A stretch of 64,000 bases of DNA from Pisolithus tinctorius (taxonomy: Eukaryota > Basidiomycota > Agaricomycetes > Boletales > Pisolithaceae): NCBI GenBank assembly GCA_024663395.1, contig JANFAH010000082.1, positions 62,001 through 126,000 of the forward strand, given 5' to 3'. Below the pieces are notes generated by a model that did not search any database, was not told the DNA's origin, and saw nothing but the letters and a program-made list of their open reading frames with translations. Numbering within the stretch: the first letter of the stretch is position 1; each line of letters opens with the position of its first letter. Positions 22,225 to 32,125 of this stretch are shown here, piece by piece. A program made the position numbers and the translations under genes.

Positions 22225-23885
22225 ATGTCCGCACGGCCCCGTCCGAGACCGCGTCCAGTCCCAAAATTGAAATCGCGCGCAACCGACGACGACCGGGCCG
22301 ATCGCGTCGACGCAGTGGCCTCGTCGTCGTCGAAGGTGTTGCTGACATCAACCGCGGACGAGGATGCCCGGTTCATGCGCAACCGCGGACGGACAGCCGC
22401 TCAGTGGAAGCAGCTGCAGCAGCTGACAAGGAGTAAAGCCATTAGTACATCTCAATGTCATCACCAGTGCTTATTACGATCCGTTAGACAGCACTCCTGT
22501 TCACGCAGCAGACGACGACGACGACGATTCAGAGCACCCCGAGTCATCCGATGCATCGTCTTCTCCCGCGAGACGCTCTAAGAGGAAGAAACGCAACGAC
22601 CGTCCCCGGTGGCAGACCGTCAACGCCACAAAATTGCAAGCGAAATTGTGCGTAAGCTTTCTAACTAACACATATGCGACCGGTCACTGGAGGTGCGCGC
22701 TCAGATCCTGATGCCCAACATACAGATTATCATCCGACGGGGAAGACAGCGACATAGAAATAATCGAATCCATTAACCCCGATACCCAGCGAGCCGCCGG
22801 TGAAAGCTCCCCCAACAAACGGAAACGCGAACGAAGTCGGTCAAGGTCAATTACGCCTCCTCCTAAACTCTCAGACTACCAGCTTGCCAATGCAAGATAC
22901 CTCGTACGGTCAGTACTGCCCATCTCTCCCACGTGTGACACCCTACTCACACGTTCTTGAAAGACAAGCGCTGGCTGTGGAACCCCGGGCGCCTTCGCCG
23001 ACCTTTCTCGCGGACGATTCGATTGACAACATTGTACTGAACCCGGAGCTAGTTGAAATAGCCGAAGCGGTCAAGAAACAAGCAGCGCAGCAGAAGACCG
23101 ATGCGGAGCAAACAGGGGGACCTGAAATGGTTACCCTCAAAGTTAACTGGATCCCACATCCTCTCAACGTCGCGGCCCAGAAACAGACATGGACTCGCGA
23201 AATGAAACGAGTGCGTATTATTTTGTCAAATAGACGGGCATTTACTCACATCACGTTGCTAGCACGACGCCTTCCGAGTGCTCTTCGAAGAAACCGCCGA
23301 TGTTAATAGCATTTTGGTGGACCATCTCGTCGTCACTTACGATGGCAAACGTGTTTTTCCATCTGGTACACCTCACAGCCTTCGCATTTGGACAGAGGGA
23401 GAGCTAGGTACATATCCCCTGAATGAATGTATAGACGATCTTTGACACGTTTCACAGAGGCATGTGACAAGAACACCTACGAGTATATGCGCTCCCTCCG
23501 CCTTCAACGTTCCCACTCTCCCGTACTCCAAGCCGACGACGCATCTGAAGAAGGAGCAACATCGAGCGACGACCATTCCCACGCAGATTCGGACGCTGAG
23601 TCGTCAGGAGGAGACAAGTTCAAACTCATATTCCGATCGACAGTCGTTGACGACGTTACTCTCACCGTTCGGCCTACGACAACTTGCGCTGCAATCGTCA
23701 AGGCCTTCCTCAAGGCTGCCGGTCTTCCCGACATCTATAGCGATGATCCGCCACCCAAAATCAGAGGATCGAAATCGACACCCTACCCGCGGCTCAAGAT
23801 CGACGGAGAGAAGCAAGCACCTGACACAGAAATCGGAGATGCCGAGTTGGAGGATGGTGATCTGGTGGAAGTCGTTGGCATATGA
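22225..23885 (+). CDS. Rad60/Esc2/NIP45-type protein with SUMO-like domains, ~456 aa
   Basis: Exons are 22225-22432, 22488-22647, 22726-22908, 22964-23210, 23263-23407 and 23458-23885, total 1,371 nt, in frame. The N-terminal half is Arg/Pro-rich, then acidic and basic disordered sequence, including an acidic hydrophobic patch DIEIIES that resembles a SUMO-interacting motif. Two ubiquitin-like folds follow: about 238-315 (from MVTLKVNW to RIWTEGEL) and a Rad60-SLD-type domain at about 367-456 (from DKFKLIFRST to the end). By homology it acts in the nucleus with the Smc5/6 complex and the SUMO pathway in recombination repair and replication-fork stability. Smc6 itself is encoded at 58.7-63.4 kb. 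No diGly processing end is present, as expected for this family. Confidence 0.85.
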
Positions 23886-24053
23886 ACATCGCAAGCTATT
23901 ATACCCTACAATAATAACATTGGGCTAATGGGTGGTCGTTCCTCAGTTCTCACTTGCTACCTTTGCTCTGCTATGCATTAATCTTATTAGATCGATTGAC
24001 GAGATACTCTAATCTTTGTACTGCTACGGGATGCACATGCTAGTTTTTGGAGT

Positions 24054-25164
24054 TCAATGCCATCCATCAGACGCATTTTTCACAAGAATTCTGGCGTTGT
24101 TGACAAAGGATCTGATCAGTTCATCGAACGCGTTTCGCTCATGTTCCGGTGCATTCATGTCCCCCCTCCTGGAAGCAGCGAACAGCAGTAAAGAAGGTCG
24201 GGCGATTTCCAGCTCTAACTCGTGCGTGACCTCAGGCTATATAAAAAGTAAGCAAGAAAACCAACGCCACAGTAAATCAGTTATGCGCACCAGAGGGTTT
24301 GAACTCGAGGTGGTCGTAACTTGCGTCAAGTCAATATTAAATTCTTCGTGAGAGTAACATATCCTGTCCTTCCTTCTCGTATGTGTTGGCGTTCCTACGG
24401 GATGCGCAACTGCAGACATATATCGTTCAGAACGAGATGCGCAACGAAAATATACATACACACCTGGAATTTCCAGATTGACACTGACTCTCCAATCTGC
24501 AGCCCGCTTCGGACAGTATATATTGAGATCCCCCAACCGTATCTTCGTCATGATCTCGTGCGCGACTCCAGTCTTCTCATCGCGGGTAACCCTTATCTTC
24601 TCGCGGTCGCGAGGGTTGTCAGACGCGTAAAACGAATCTACGACTTTTACGTGCTTGTACTCCAGAGGCGAGCTTGGATGGGTCGGTTCGCGGGATGTTT
24701 GCTGTAGCTGGTTCAGAAGGGTGTTGTAGTGCTTGTGCTGTGCCTACTCAGAAGAGAGATAAACTCTTAAAATCAGACTGGATGGCCCGCCATCTCGGTA
24801 TGAAACAAAGAAGGCGACAAGGACTGACTGCTGACATGTTCGTTTCGAACCGCAAGTCAGAATCAATGTTTGGGGACAATACTGTGTGTGTGTAACACAA
24901 TGATGATTCACGGATGAACGAACGAGGGGGGAGACACGTACTCGTTTCTACCAGTACAGGCAGCATAAGCCGATTGGAAGCCTTGTCTCTCAGCACACCG
25001 ACCTTGGCCTCCACTTCGACCCTCGTGTCCGGACCTGCGTTGGGTCTGGTCATGATCATGTGGTGCACGAAGTCGGCGATCTCTCGTATGAACTCGTCCA
25101 AGGGCTCGACGCCCAGAATCGAGACGGACAGCGGGGGCAGATTTGCTGGGTTGCTGTTGTTCAT
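24054..25164 (-). CDS. CET1: mRNA-capping RNA 5'-triphosphatase (Cet1 family), ~285 aa
   Basis: Exons are 25164-24942, 24881-24829, 24743-24464, 24409-24291 and 24236-24054, total 858 nt, in frame. The enzyme removes the gamma phosphate from nascent RNA 5' ends, the first step of capping. Fungal enzymes are metal-dependent tunnel-fold proteins. The metal-binding acidic strands are visible: VEVEAK near residues 49-54 and ELELEI near 231-236. Other family motifs are DLRFETNM, KIRLGDLNIYCP and DWRVSVNLE. The protein is close to the minimal catalytic domain and lacks the long N-terminal extension of yeast Cet1. It is convergent with the Rad60-like gene (168 bp between stop codons). Confidence 0.9.
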
Positions 25165-25313
25165 CCTCGGCCGCCGCTGCTGTGATGGAAAGTCGAAGGT
25201 GTTTTAGTGTATAAGCGGGGTCGGAGTGCCAGTGTAGATTATCACACTTTAGGATATCTTGGCGCTCGTCCGATTCTCTAGTAGCTACATGATATGAAGT
25301 CGGACCGGGTTGG

Positions 25314-26607
25314 CTAATGCCCATGTCCTACTAACTGGCTGACTACGAGGGGAAAGAACATTCCAACTACCAAAATGACAGAACGGACGACTTTATTGAT
25401 CCCACCCGTTGCGAGCGACGGCTCTGGTGCACGCTCAGCAGTGTGTTGCAAGACGGTAGCCACATAAAGAAACGTTCCCCCCTGGTTAATAAAAAATCAG
25501 CCATATTATGTACCGTTTTTTTTCTTTCTCAAAAATGACGTGGAGGAAGAAACTTACACTGAATAACAATGGAACACCTGGACCGAGTCTCTGGTTCATG
25601 AACGGCAAGGAGAATAACAGGTAGGAAAGTATCGCGCCGACGGGTGTTGCGAGACTGAAGGCCAGCAGGTGTTTCTTGCATTCCATGACAGGCAGCGATC
25701 TAGAAAGGAGTGACGTCGTGAGAGCAAGTGCAGTGGGTGCTATTAAAAAATATAAAGTGAGAGTGTCAGTAATATTCAGAACGGAAGGCCCGTCTACGAG
25801 GAAACGTGTATTGACCTTTATGGACGATAATTGCAAGAAAAACGATGAACGATAAGGCAGAGGAACCTTCGTCAGCGGTGGAAGAAACGCCCAAAGCGTA
25901 CCCATCGACCAAGGCATGTACGACTAAACCAAGGGACAACGGGAACACACGACGGAATGCATCATCGCTTCCAAAGTGGCGCGGGCCGGCGGGTGGTGGT
26001 CTGGAACCTACAGAGGGTACGCTTATGCCCTGTTCGCGCTCGAGCTCCTCCAGATCGATTTGGAAGGTATCCCCCTGCGCTGCGGCCCCATGAACTTGAT
26101 GGTGGGGGAGTAGTAGCGTGGTCGCCGCATGAGATGAAAAATACTCTTCGACGAAAAGCATAAAAACAAATCCAGTCAGGACAGCGATGCCGACCCGGAC
26201 AGAAAAAGTGGTCTGATCTGAGTTGCTTCTCGCAATTTCCTCGACACCCCTATAGACACGCAACCACGCAGAGTGAGTCGGATTGAGGTCATAACGGGGC
26301 AGAGTATGCCCGGAGCATCAAACACGAAACGAACGAACTTACTCGGGTATAACGACGCCTAGAGCCGTGCCTATGAGCAGTCCCGTACCCAAGCTAGACA
26401 GGATCGACAGGTGTTTTCCTTAATAATGCGAGCGAGTCCCAGACCAGAAGTCAGGAAACAATCTGACGCTATTGGAGGCTGCTGCCAGTCGGCACGGGGC
26501 TACGTACTGGATAATGCGATCGACAGCGGAATAACACCAACCACGTATGAAACGGTCCCCATGACCGCCGACATGATGGCTAGACTCTGCAGACTGTTGG
26601 TAGACAT
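25314..26607 (-). CDS. ZIP-family zinc transporter, SLC39A9 (ZIP9)-like, ~319 aa
   Basis: Exons are 26607-26508, 26418-26343, 26249-25816, 25739-25558 and 25481-25314, total 960 nt, in frame. About eight membrane segments are visible. The ZIP signature is in the fourth and fifth: VVHALVDGYALG (H near residue 170) and IVHKAPTALAL (H near 202). Near 95-110 is a His-containing loop (LLLPHHQVHG). The short length and the LGTGLLIGTALGVVIPEG motif match the ZIP9 branch, which in animals sits in Golgi and plasma membranes. The C-terminus is the last transmembrane helix ending in VGHGH. It shares a 150-bp divergent promoter region with the Sld3-like gene. Substrate (Zn2+) is inferred from family. Confidence 0.88.
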
Positions 26608-26757
26608 GATGTCCCGTGTGTAGCCCTGGCTAACACGATGTGAGCTCGCTTGAAGCAAAGTCGTTAATTAAGCGCTTGCACAGTGCGTCATCAGTCACGT
26701 GCCCCACCATCGCGTCCCCGGGACGGACGCGCCTGCAGGCAGCTGCCAGACGTTTAC
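26608..26757. promoter_or_regulatory. 150-bp divergent promoter region (ZIP9-like / Sld3-like)
   Basis: This is the sequence between the start codons of two genes transcribed away from each other. It contains TTAATTAAGCGCTT and CACGTG (E-box, near 26698), possible factor-binding sites. No TATA box was seen. Confidence 0.5.
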
Positions 26758-28562
26758 ATGGCCTTCGTACAACCACTCGTCCTCGTCAACAGCGCAAATG
26801 CAAAATGGACGACTACACAGGAAAAGTCCATAAACCGTGATTACCCGTTCACGGACCTCCACCTCGAATCCCCAGAGCAGTATGTGGTTAGAACATATCT
26901 CCAGTTCCTTTGGCTTCCCGAGGTAAATCAACGGCTTATCCATCCTGACGCGTTACCTGATCCCGGTTTTTCTTGTTTTTCTGTATCCCCAAGTCCATCA
27001 TGCCACTGATTCTCTTGGTTCCGTCCTTGAGGCGCGTACAAGAACCTCTTTCATCTTCCCCGGAGTCAGAGCATCCTTTACATGCGCTGCTCGAACCCCT
27101 CCTCCTTTCCACCCGTTCATCGTCTTCCAAGTATCACACGGAGCTCCCTCAAATACTCGCCAATAACGGCGGAGCAGGCGAGATCGAGGAGACCACGATG
27201 TGGTATGCGCTCAATTACGAAAAGGCTGGGGCCGGGGAAGGGGAGGAGGGGGAGAACGGTGCACAGGGCAGTAATAGTGAGGATACAGTCATGATAGAGG
27301 ACAGGTGGAAAAATGCTTGGCTCGAACGGTTAGAGCGTCGTGAGTACGTATATATACCGGTGCCATTCATCGATGAATCCGAGATTGACAACTCGCCACA
27401 AAGAGTGCAGATACAAATCCTACTCTACCTATTGAAACTTTCCTTGCCTGGTTCGTGTCGACCACTCCCACCTGTAACGATACCACCTTCGGGAACAGGG
27501 AACGATACAAAGCTGGCCAAGAATGCGAAACGCAGAAAGGAAAAATCAGTTACAGTAACGCCGTCCCCGACCGAGCGTTTGGAATCGTTCATGGACAAGC
27601 TCTCGACGTGGCAACTCATAAGCAAGATGGATTCGCAGGGAATGCACGGCGCGTCTCCAGAAGAACGAGACTGGATGCAGACATTTTGCGAAGACGTCGT
27701 TGAGCCGCAGTGAGTACCGTGTCGTAGAAGATCGACTGTACGCCTGATGCAAATTAGATTCAAGACTACGTTCCCAGACATGTGTAAAATTCTACGAAGC
27801 AAAGTCTTTCCTCACTCACCATTCGCTGATGATGATTATGGAAGCGATACAGACGTTGCTTCCAATCGCTCCTCGTCACCAGCGCCAGTTTCTAAACCAT
27901 CCACTTCGAAAACCTCGAGGGAGAAGGAACGTCCGAAGCAGGATTTGCACAGGTCAGCTTCCGTCTCGTCGACCACTGCTGGCTCGAATTTAGGGGCTCG
28001 TTCGCGCTCTCTGTCTGTCTCCCTCGCCCAAGACGTCTCTACAAGGAGGTCAAATTCGGCCACCTCCACAACACTGAAGCGAGCACTCAGTCGCGAAGTT
28101 AGCATGTCTCGGACGTTCAAACCTCGTCCAGCGCCCACGCTAAAGGGGTCTGAAGATCACAAAGCAACACACTCTCAACCACCAGACCCAAGTCATCGTC
28201 TTGCTCCGAATGCCAAGAAACGGGTGACAAATGCACAAGGGGTCACCCTTGTCGCTGCTACCCCTACAAAATCAGGCCCGGGTAAGCGGAGCAGGAGTGC
28301 GGGGGTGGGGCAAATACGCAACTTTTCTCCAACTCCGATACCGAATATGAAGATCGGCGATCGGGAAATGGATCCTTTCGAAATGCAAGATGAAGAGATT
28401 TGGTTGCCAGACAGCTCTCCTGACTTGCTGCTTCTGCGAGCTCGCGAGCACTCTTCATCTTCGCCATCGTGTCTCGACTCTTTCAATAACCAGGACGGCG
28501 ACGGTGACGACGATAGTGATATAGAAATGCAGACGCCAGCGAAGAAACGGATGCGTTTATGA
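26758..28562 (+). CDS. Putative Sld3/Treslin-like replication-initiation factor, ~561 aa
   Basis: Exons are 26758-26922, 26994-27709 and 27758-28562, total 1,686 nt, in frame. The start is ATG 26758; the frame upstream has no earlier ATG. The middle (about residues 110-250) has an amphipathic region with VQIQILLYLLKLSLPG and DKLSTWQLISKM that resembles the Sld3-Treslin domain of fungal Sld3 proteins. The C-terminal 270 residues are disordered, rich in Ser/Arg/Lys, with several SP/TP sites and a basic end (AKKRMRL) that may be a nuclear localisation signal. Sld3 is a CDK target that helps load Cdc45 at origins, and such SP/TP-rich tails would fit. The assignment rests on one motif region, so an uncharacterised nuclear protein is the alternative. 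Confidence 0.6.
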
Positions 28563-29344
28563 TCACCGCGCCCTGATACAACCACTAGAAAGTTGTGAGT
28601 CCGCGGATAAGACTATCCCGTAAGTGGAGTTGCTTTAGTTCTTGCAAAGTGTATACTCATTGGTGAGTTTATCCTTCTAGGGTATTACGCTAGGTACTCC
28701 CGATGCACTTCGACTACTAGAAAGATCTGCCTTCGGAGTCGAAGTTGACTTTCTCGGTATAGTACGTAGTTGTTCTCGGGAAGCGACTTTGGCGGGGATG
28801 ACACTGCGCCATGGGGCCCAGTCACGTCTGCGGAGACGCCGTAGCGTGGAACATACGCACGAGGTGGAATGCGATTACCACATAAAGTGGACAGTGACGA
28901 TTTACGACAATAAATTTCTTTTGTCAATCGACACTAGCACATAACGGTGGTGTGGCATGATGCATGATGTTCGTCATTATGGCAGACTCAGGCATCTTGC
29001 CCCTAGAACCCGGCGGTTGTCCCGTAAACGATAGTCACCGGCAGAGATTCCAGAAGAAGTCTGGATACCAGCCTGTCTGTCTATGGAGCTTGGGTGGCAA
29101 ACTGTCTACCGATGACTTTGCGTCATTAGACCCAGAAGTCGATGGCAAGCTAATCCCCCTATAGGAGCAAACTCTCTTGTGATGACTGCAGTTTCCACAT
29201 TGATGACATGGGCACCAGCGTATGATGATGGTGTTCGGGCATCGTGCCCCTAAAATCTATGTATTGGAGTTGTCCTACAAATGATAGTCACCTGGGGAAG
29301 ATCATCCCACCCAGGAGTCCTTGGCAAACTAATCCCTATGAGGC
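28563..29344. other. Intergenic region with an old tandem duplication
   Basis: Two stretches, about 28955-29165 and 29215-29340, share TGATG-TTCG-CAT, TTGCCCCTA, GTTGTCC and AACGATAGTCACC-like phrases and a closing GGCAA(A/G)CTAATCCC. This indicates a diverged tandem duplication. No coding family was recognised. The 66-codon frame at 28964 is not credible without other support. Confidence 0.4.
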
Positions 29345-29850
29345 AAGGGCTCGAGCATAATGTTTATACCAATGGCAGCCTCCAACGCCACGGTCAGATG
29401 AGAGCGTCCACATTCCCATTTTAGGGACGTTACTGGGTAGCCGGGGGACCCCCTGACATCGTAGAGGTTCCCACCTGTGCAGGCTGATTGTGCCACTGAT
29501 CTTCCCAACCACTGCCATACGTGAGTCGGGGACTCGAGCCAAACCAGTGCGATAGCTGACACAGGGTAATTACGGACCGGTATGGCGGTGATACTCAACA
29601 GAGATCTGCATTCTCTCAGCACCCGCCAGATTGACATCATTGGTATTGACGGGGCCCTTTTGGCTTCCCCTTGCATCGCACAAGTCTTTTCGATATCTCG
29701 TGACAAGCTGCGCAATCAGTCATCCCAGACGGCGGAACAGCGGCCGGGGAATACGCATTACATTCTGCGACCAAAAATTCAGCAGCTTGGTAAGCTCGCA
29801 ATATCGGACGGCGTCCGTACATCTTTGGCCAGCACTTCTGAGCGGCTTTA
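29345..29850 (+). pseudogene. Inverted, intron-containing fragment of the mitochondrial K+/H+-exchange-related gene
   Basis: Read on +, the segment follows the gene at 30182-31452 (which is on -) from exon 3 into exon 5. Shared landmarks include GGTCAGATGAGAGCGT, CATCGTAGAGGTT, the donor context CATACGTGAGT, ACTCAAGCC/ACTCGAGCC in the intron, GCGGTGATAC, TCTGCATTCTC, CGCCAGATTGA and GGC(C/T)TCCCCTTGCA. Part of exon 4 is deleted and several frames are broken. Intron sequence is retained, so it arose by DNA duplication and inversion and not by reverse transcription. Limits are approximate. Confidence 0.7.
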
Positions 29851-30181
29851 GAGCGATACTTGCTGTGACTAGTCCTGGTATGACCAGCAGATCAACCAAT
29901 AGTATGCTGTAAGTTTGAAGGGTCTTTCCTGAGGACGATCGTGACATCGCAAAATGAACGGAGATCGCCTGCAAGGTGTTTAAGTTATCCAGATAGAGCG
30001 GCCAACGCGCAATATGAACAAGGGGCTATGCTCGGTGCAAATCCGACAATACTGATTGGCCAACCAACCCACCGTGAGGACAAAATGAGATCACAGATAG
30101 GAAATTGACCATCGCAAGTGCCTCTGTTCTAGTCGCGAAATTGTTTGGGTGAGGCGAAGAATGTGAATACATGCTATCTTA

Positions 30182-31452
30182 CTATCGGGGCTCAGCTTGC
30201 AATCGGACACGCACTTGCTCCATGGCACGATACATGTCTGCTGCTGCGGAATCAGGAAGACTGAAGAGTTCGAGAATTCTTGGTACAGCCCCGCGTGAGA
30301 GTAAGAGGTGATGCGGCACGGGGCCCGTGTTACTGTCTGCGGTCGAGGAAGATATGCTTTTCAGATTACAATCCGATGCGTTTTCAGGCTTTCCCCGCTT
30401 GTCCGAGGACGGCACTTTACAGCAGTTCGATAGGGCGCTGTTCGCGTTGGACGCGGGCGGAGAGAACAAACGGTAGACCTCATCTAGTTCCTGATTTGGT
30501 TCGGGATGGACGAACCCCTGATCTATGAGAGAAGAGAGATACTGAGAAGACTTGTACGCTGCAAGGGGAGGCCAAAGGAACCACGTCAATATCAACGACA
30601 TCAATCTGGCGAGTGCCATGAGAATGCAGACCTTTGTAATGTGACCATGACCTCCATGCACAGAAAAAGAACGGTATGTTGGGTATCACCGCTGAGCCAT
30701 TGCGTAATTAACCCGCATCAGCCGCCACACTATTTTGGCTTGAGTGCCCAACTCACGTATGATGGTAAGTGGGAAGGTCAGCGGTGTAATCATCATCCAC
30801 AAGTAGAAACCTCTACGATGCCGGGGTCCCCGGCTGTCCAATAACGCCCTTAAATGGGAAAGCGAAGGGTGCACGCTCTCATCTGATAGTGGCGTAGAGA
30901 GGCTAGAGTACAGAGATGGTGGATATATGAGCCGTATCTTGACGTGCATCATCAATTTCCGGCGGCCAAAAAGACGGCAGAAGGATACTACACACCACCG
31001 GCGGCCGTTCTTCGCTCTTTTGATCACTTCCCGAAAGGCCTTCTAGTGGTTTGCCCGCAACACCTCGATTTCTAAGCGAAGGTGCGAGGGACGGATCAAC
31101 ACCTTTTAGTGCGAGCTCTTCAAAGTCAATCCGGTCCACGAGCCGTTCGCCATGTTGGTACAGACGCAACTATCTTCGAAGCGTCAGTTGAAGGATCTCA
31201 CACAGCAAAACTTCCTGAAAAAAACGAGACACGAGCCTTCCAGCTCCCTTCTGGCGCTTTTCCAAAATTTGCCCAGGCATCGGCGGCCACCGTTGTTAGT
31301 TTATTGAGCATTCTATTGGTCCATGACTTGTTGTTTTCGGCCGCACCCGGCGGTGCGAGGTTGAAATGATAGTAAACTAATGGTCGGCTGACGAGTAGCG
31401 CAGATGGGCGCGCCTTTGCCAGGGGAAGTGCAATGATGCGCAAGGAGGGCAT
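30182..31452 (-). CDS. Mitochondrial K+/H+-exchange-related protein (Mit_KHE1 type), ~336 aa
   Basis: Exons are 31452-31231, 31169-30999 (or 30996), 30937-30757, 30691-30632 and 30558-30182. All junctions are in phase, giving 336 or 337 aa. The protein follows the fungal family related to yeast YDL183C: MPSLRIIALPL at the start, WTNRMLNKLT and WANFGK, GERLVDRIDFEELALKG, then PRHRRGFYLWM followed by one or two membrane segments (WMMITPLTFPLTIIPVIP and IPNIPFFFCAWRSWSHY), and a C-terminal helix ending AADMYRAMEQVRVRL. In yeast this family is linked to mitochondrial inner-membrane K+/H+ exchange, but its mechanism is not established. Donor choice for intron 2 is ambiguous by one codon. A broken inverted copy lies ~330 bp downstream. 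Confidence 0.8.
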
Positions 31453-31627
31453 TAGCTTGAGTCCTAGCGACATTGCGTTCGCGAGAGTTAGTGATGCTAT
31501 TAGGGTTTATTTGTTTAAGATACCGCGTGTCCGTCCGGCAGAGCACGTGCAGACGATGAGCGCTAAGCGTCCCCGGTTGAGGGGGGCTGATAGTATGCGA
31601 CAGGCTCTAAGATCGCACTGAGTCACC

Positions 31628-32125
31628 ATGAACTCTCCTGAACCAAGCTCTCCTGTCTCATCCGATTCATCCGCTGGTACCCCACCGCCAGATGACTTCC
31701 AGTCATCAGTCAACAATCGCGATCAGCAGCGCATTCTGACCGCGATTAACACCCAGCCACTCAGCGTGGGCCCTATGCAAAGTCCAACCGGGTCCTCCAA
31801 GCGTCGTTTGCCTGTGGGGTCGTTTCATGAGGGACCCTCTCTCAGGGACGCCAAGTCCCGCCGGCGAGAGGATGCCACTAGCAGTTCGAGGAGACACGCC
31901 GCTGACAATCAAGGACAACATCCCTCAACGGCTCCAGGACCACCCGGGCAAATTAGAAGCGATTACATTCCTCGTCGGGACAAAGATGACCTTGTAGATA
32001 CGGGCCTCGTAGAGCAACTCAGAAAAGGTGGACAACGCGCATATGTATATCATTCCTGACTTATTCTCACTGGTCATCCAGAATTCGGGGATCCCTTCAT
32101 AGAAGCCTTCGGCGCAAAGCACTGA
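31628..32125 (+). CDS. Small Ser/Pro/Arg-rich protein of unknown function, ~147 aa
   Basis: Exons are 31628-32027 and 32082-32125 (444 nt), with intron 32028-32081. The first 110 residues are low-complexity, Ser/Pro-rich and then basic (SKRRLPVGSFHEG, AKSRRRED). The end is an ordered-looking segment DKDDLVDTGLVEQLRKEFGDPF formed across the intron, and the closing FGDPFIEAFG piece is what supports the splice. It is divergent from the mitochondrial gene, 175 bp away. I do not recognise the family, though the conserved-looking tail suggests a short protein-interaction motif. Confidence 0.6.
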
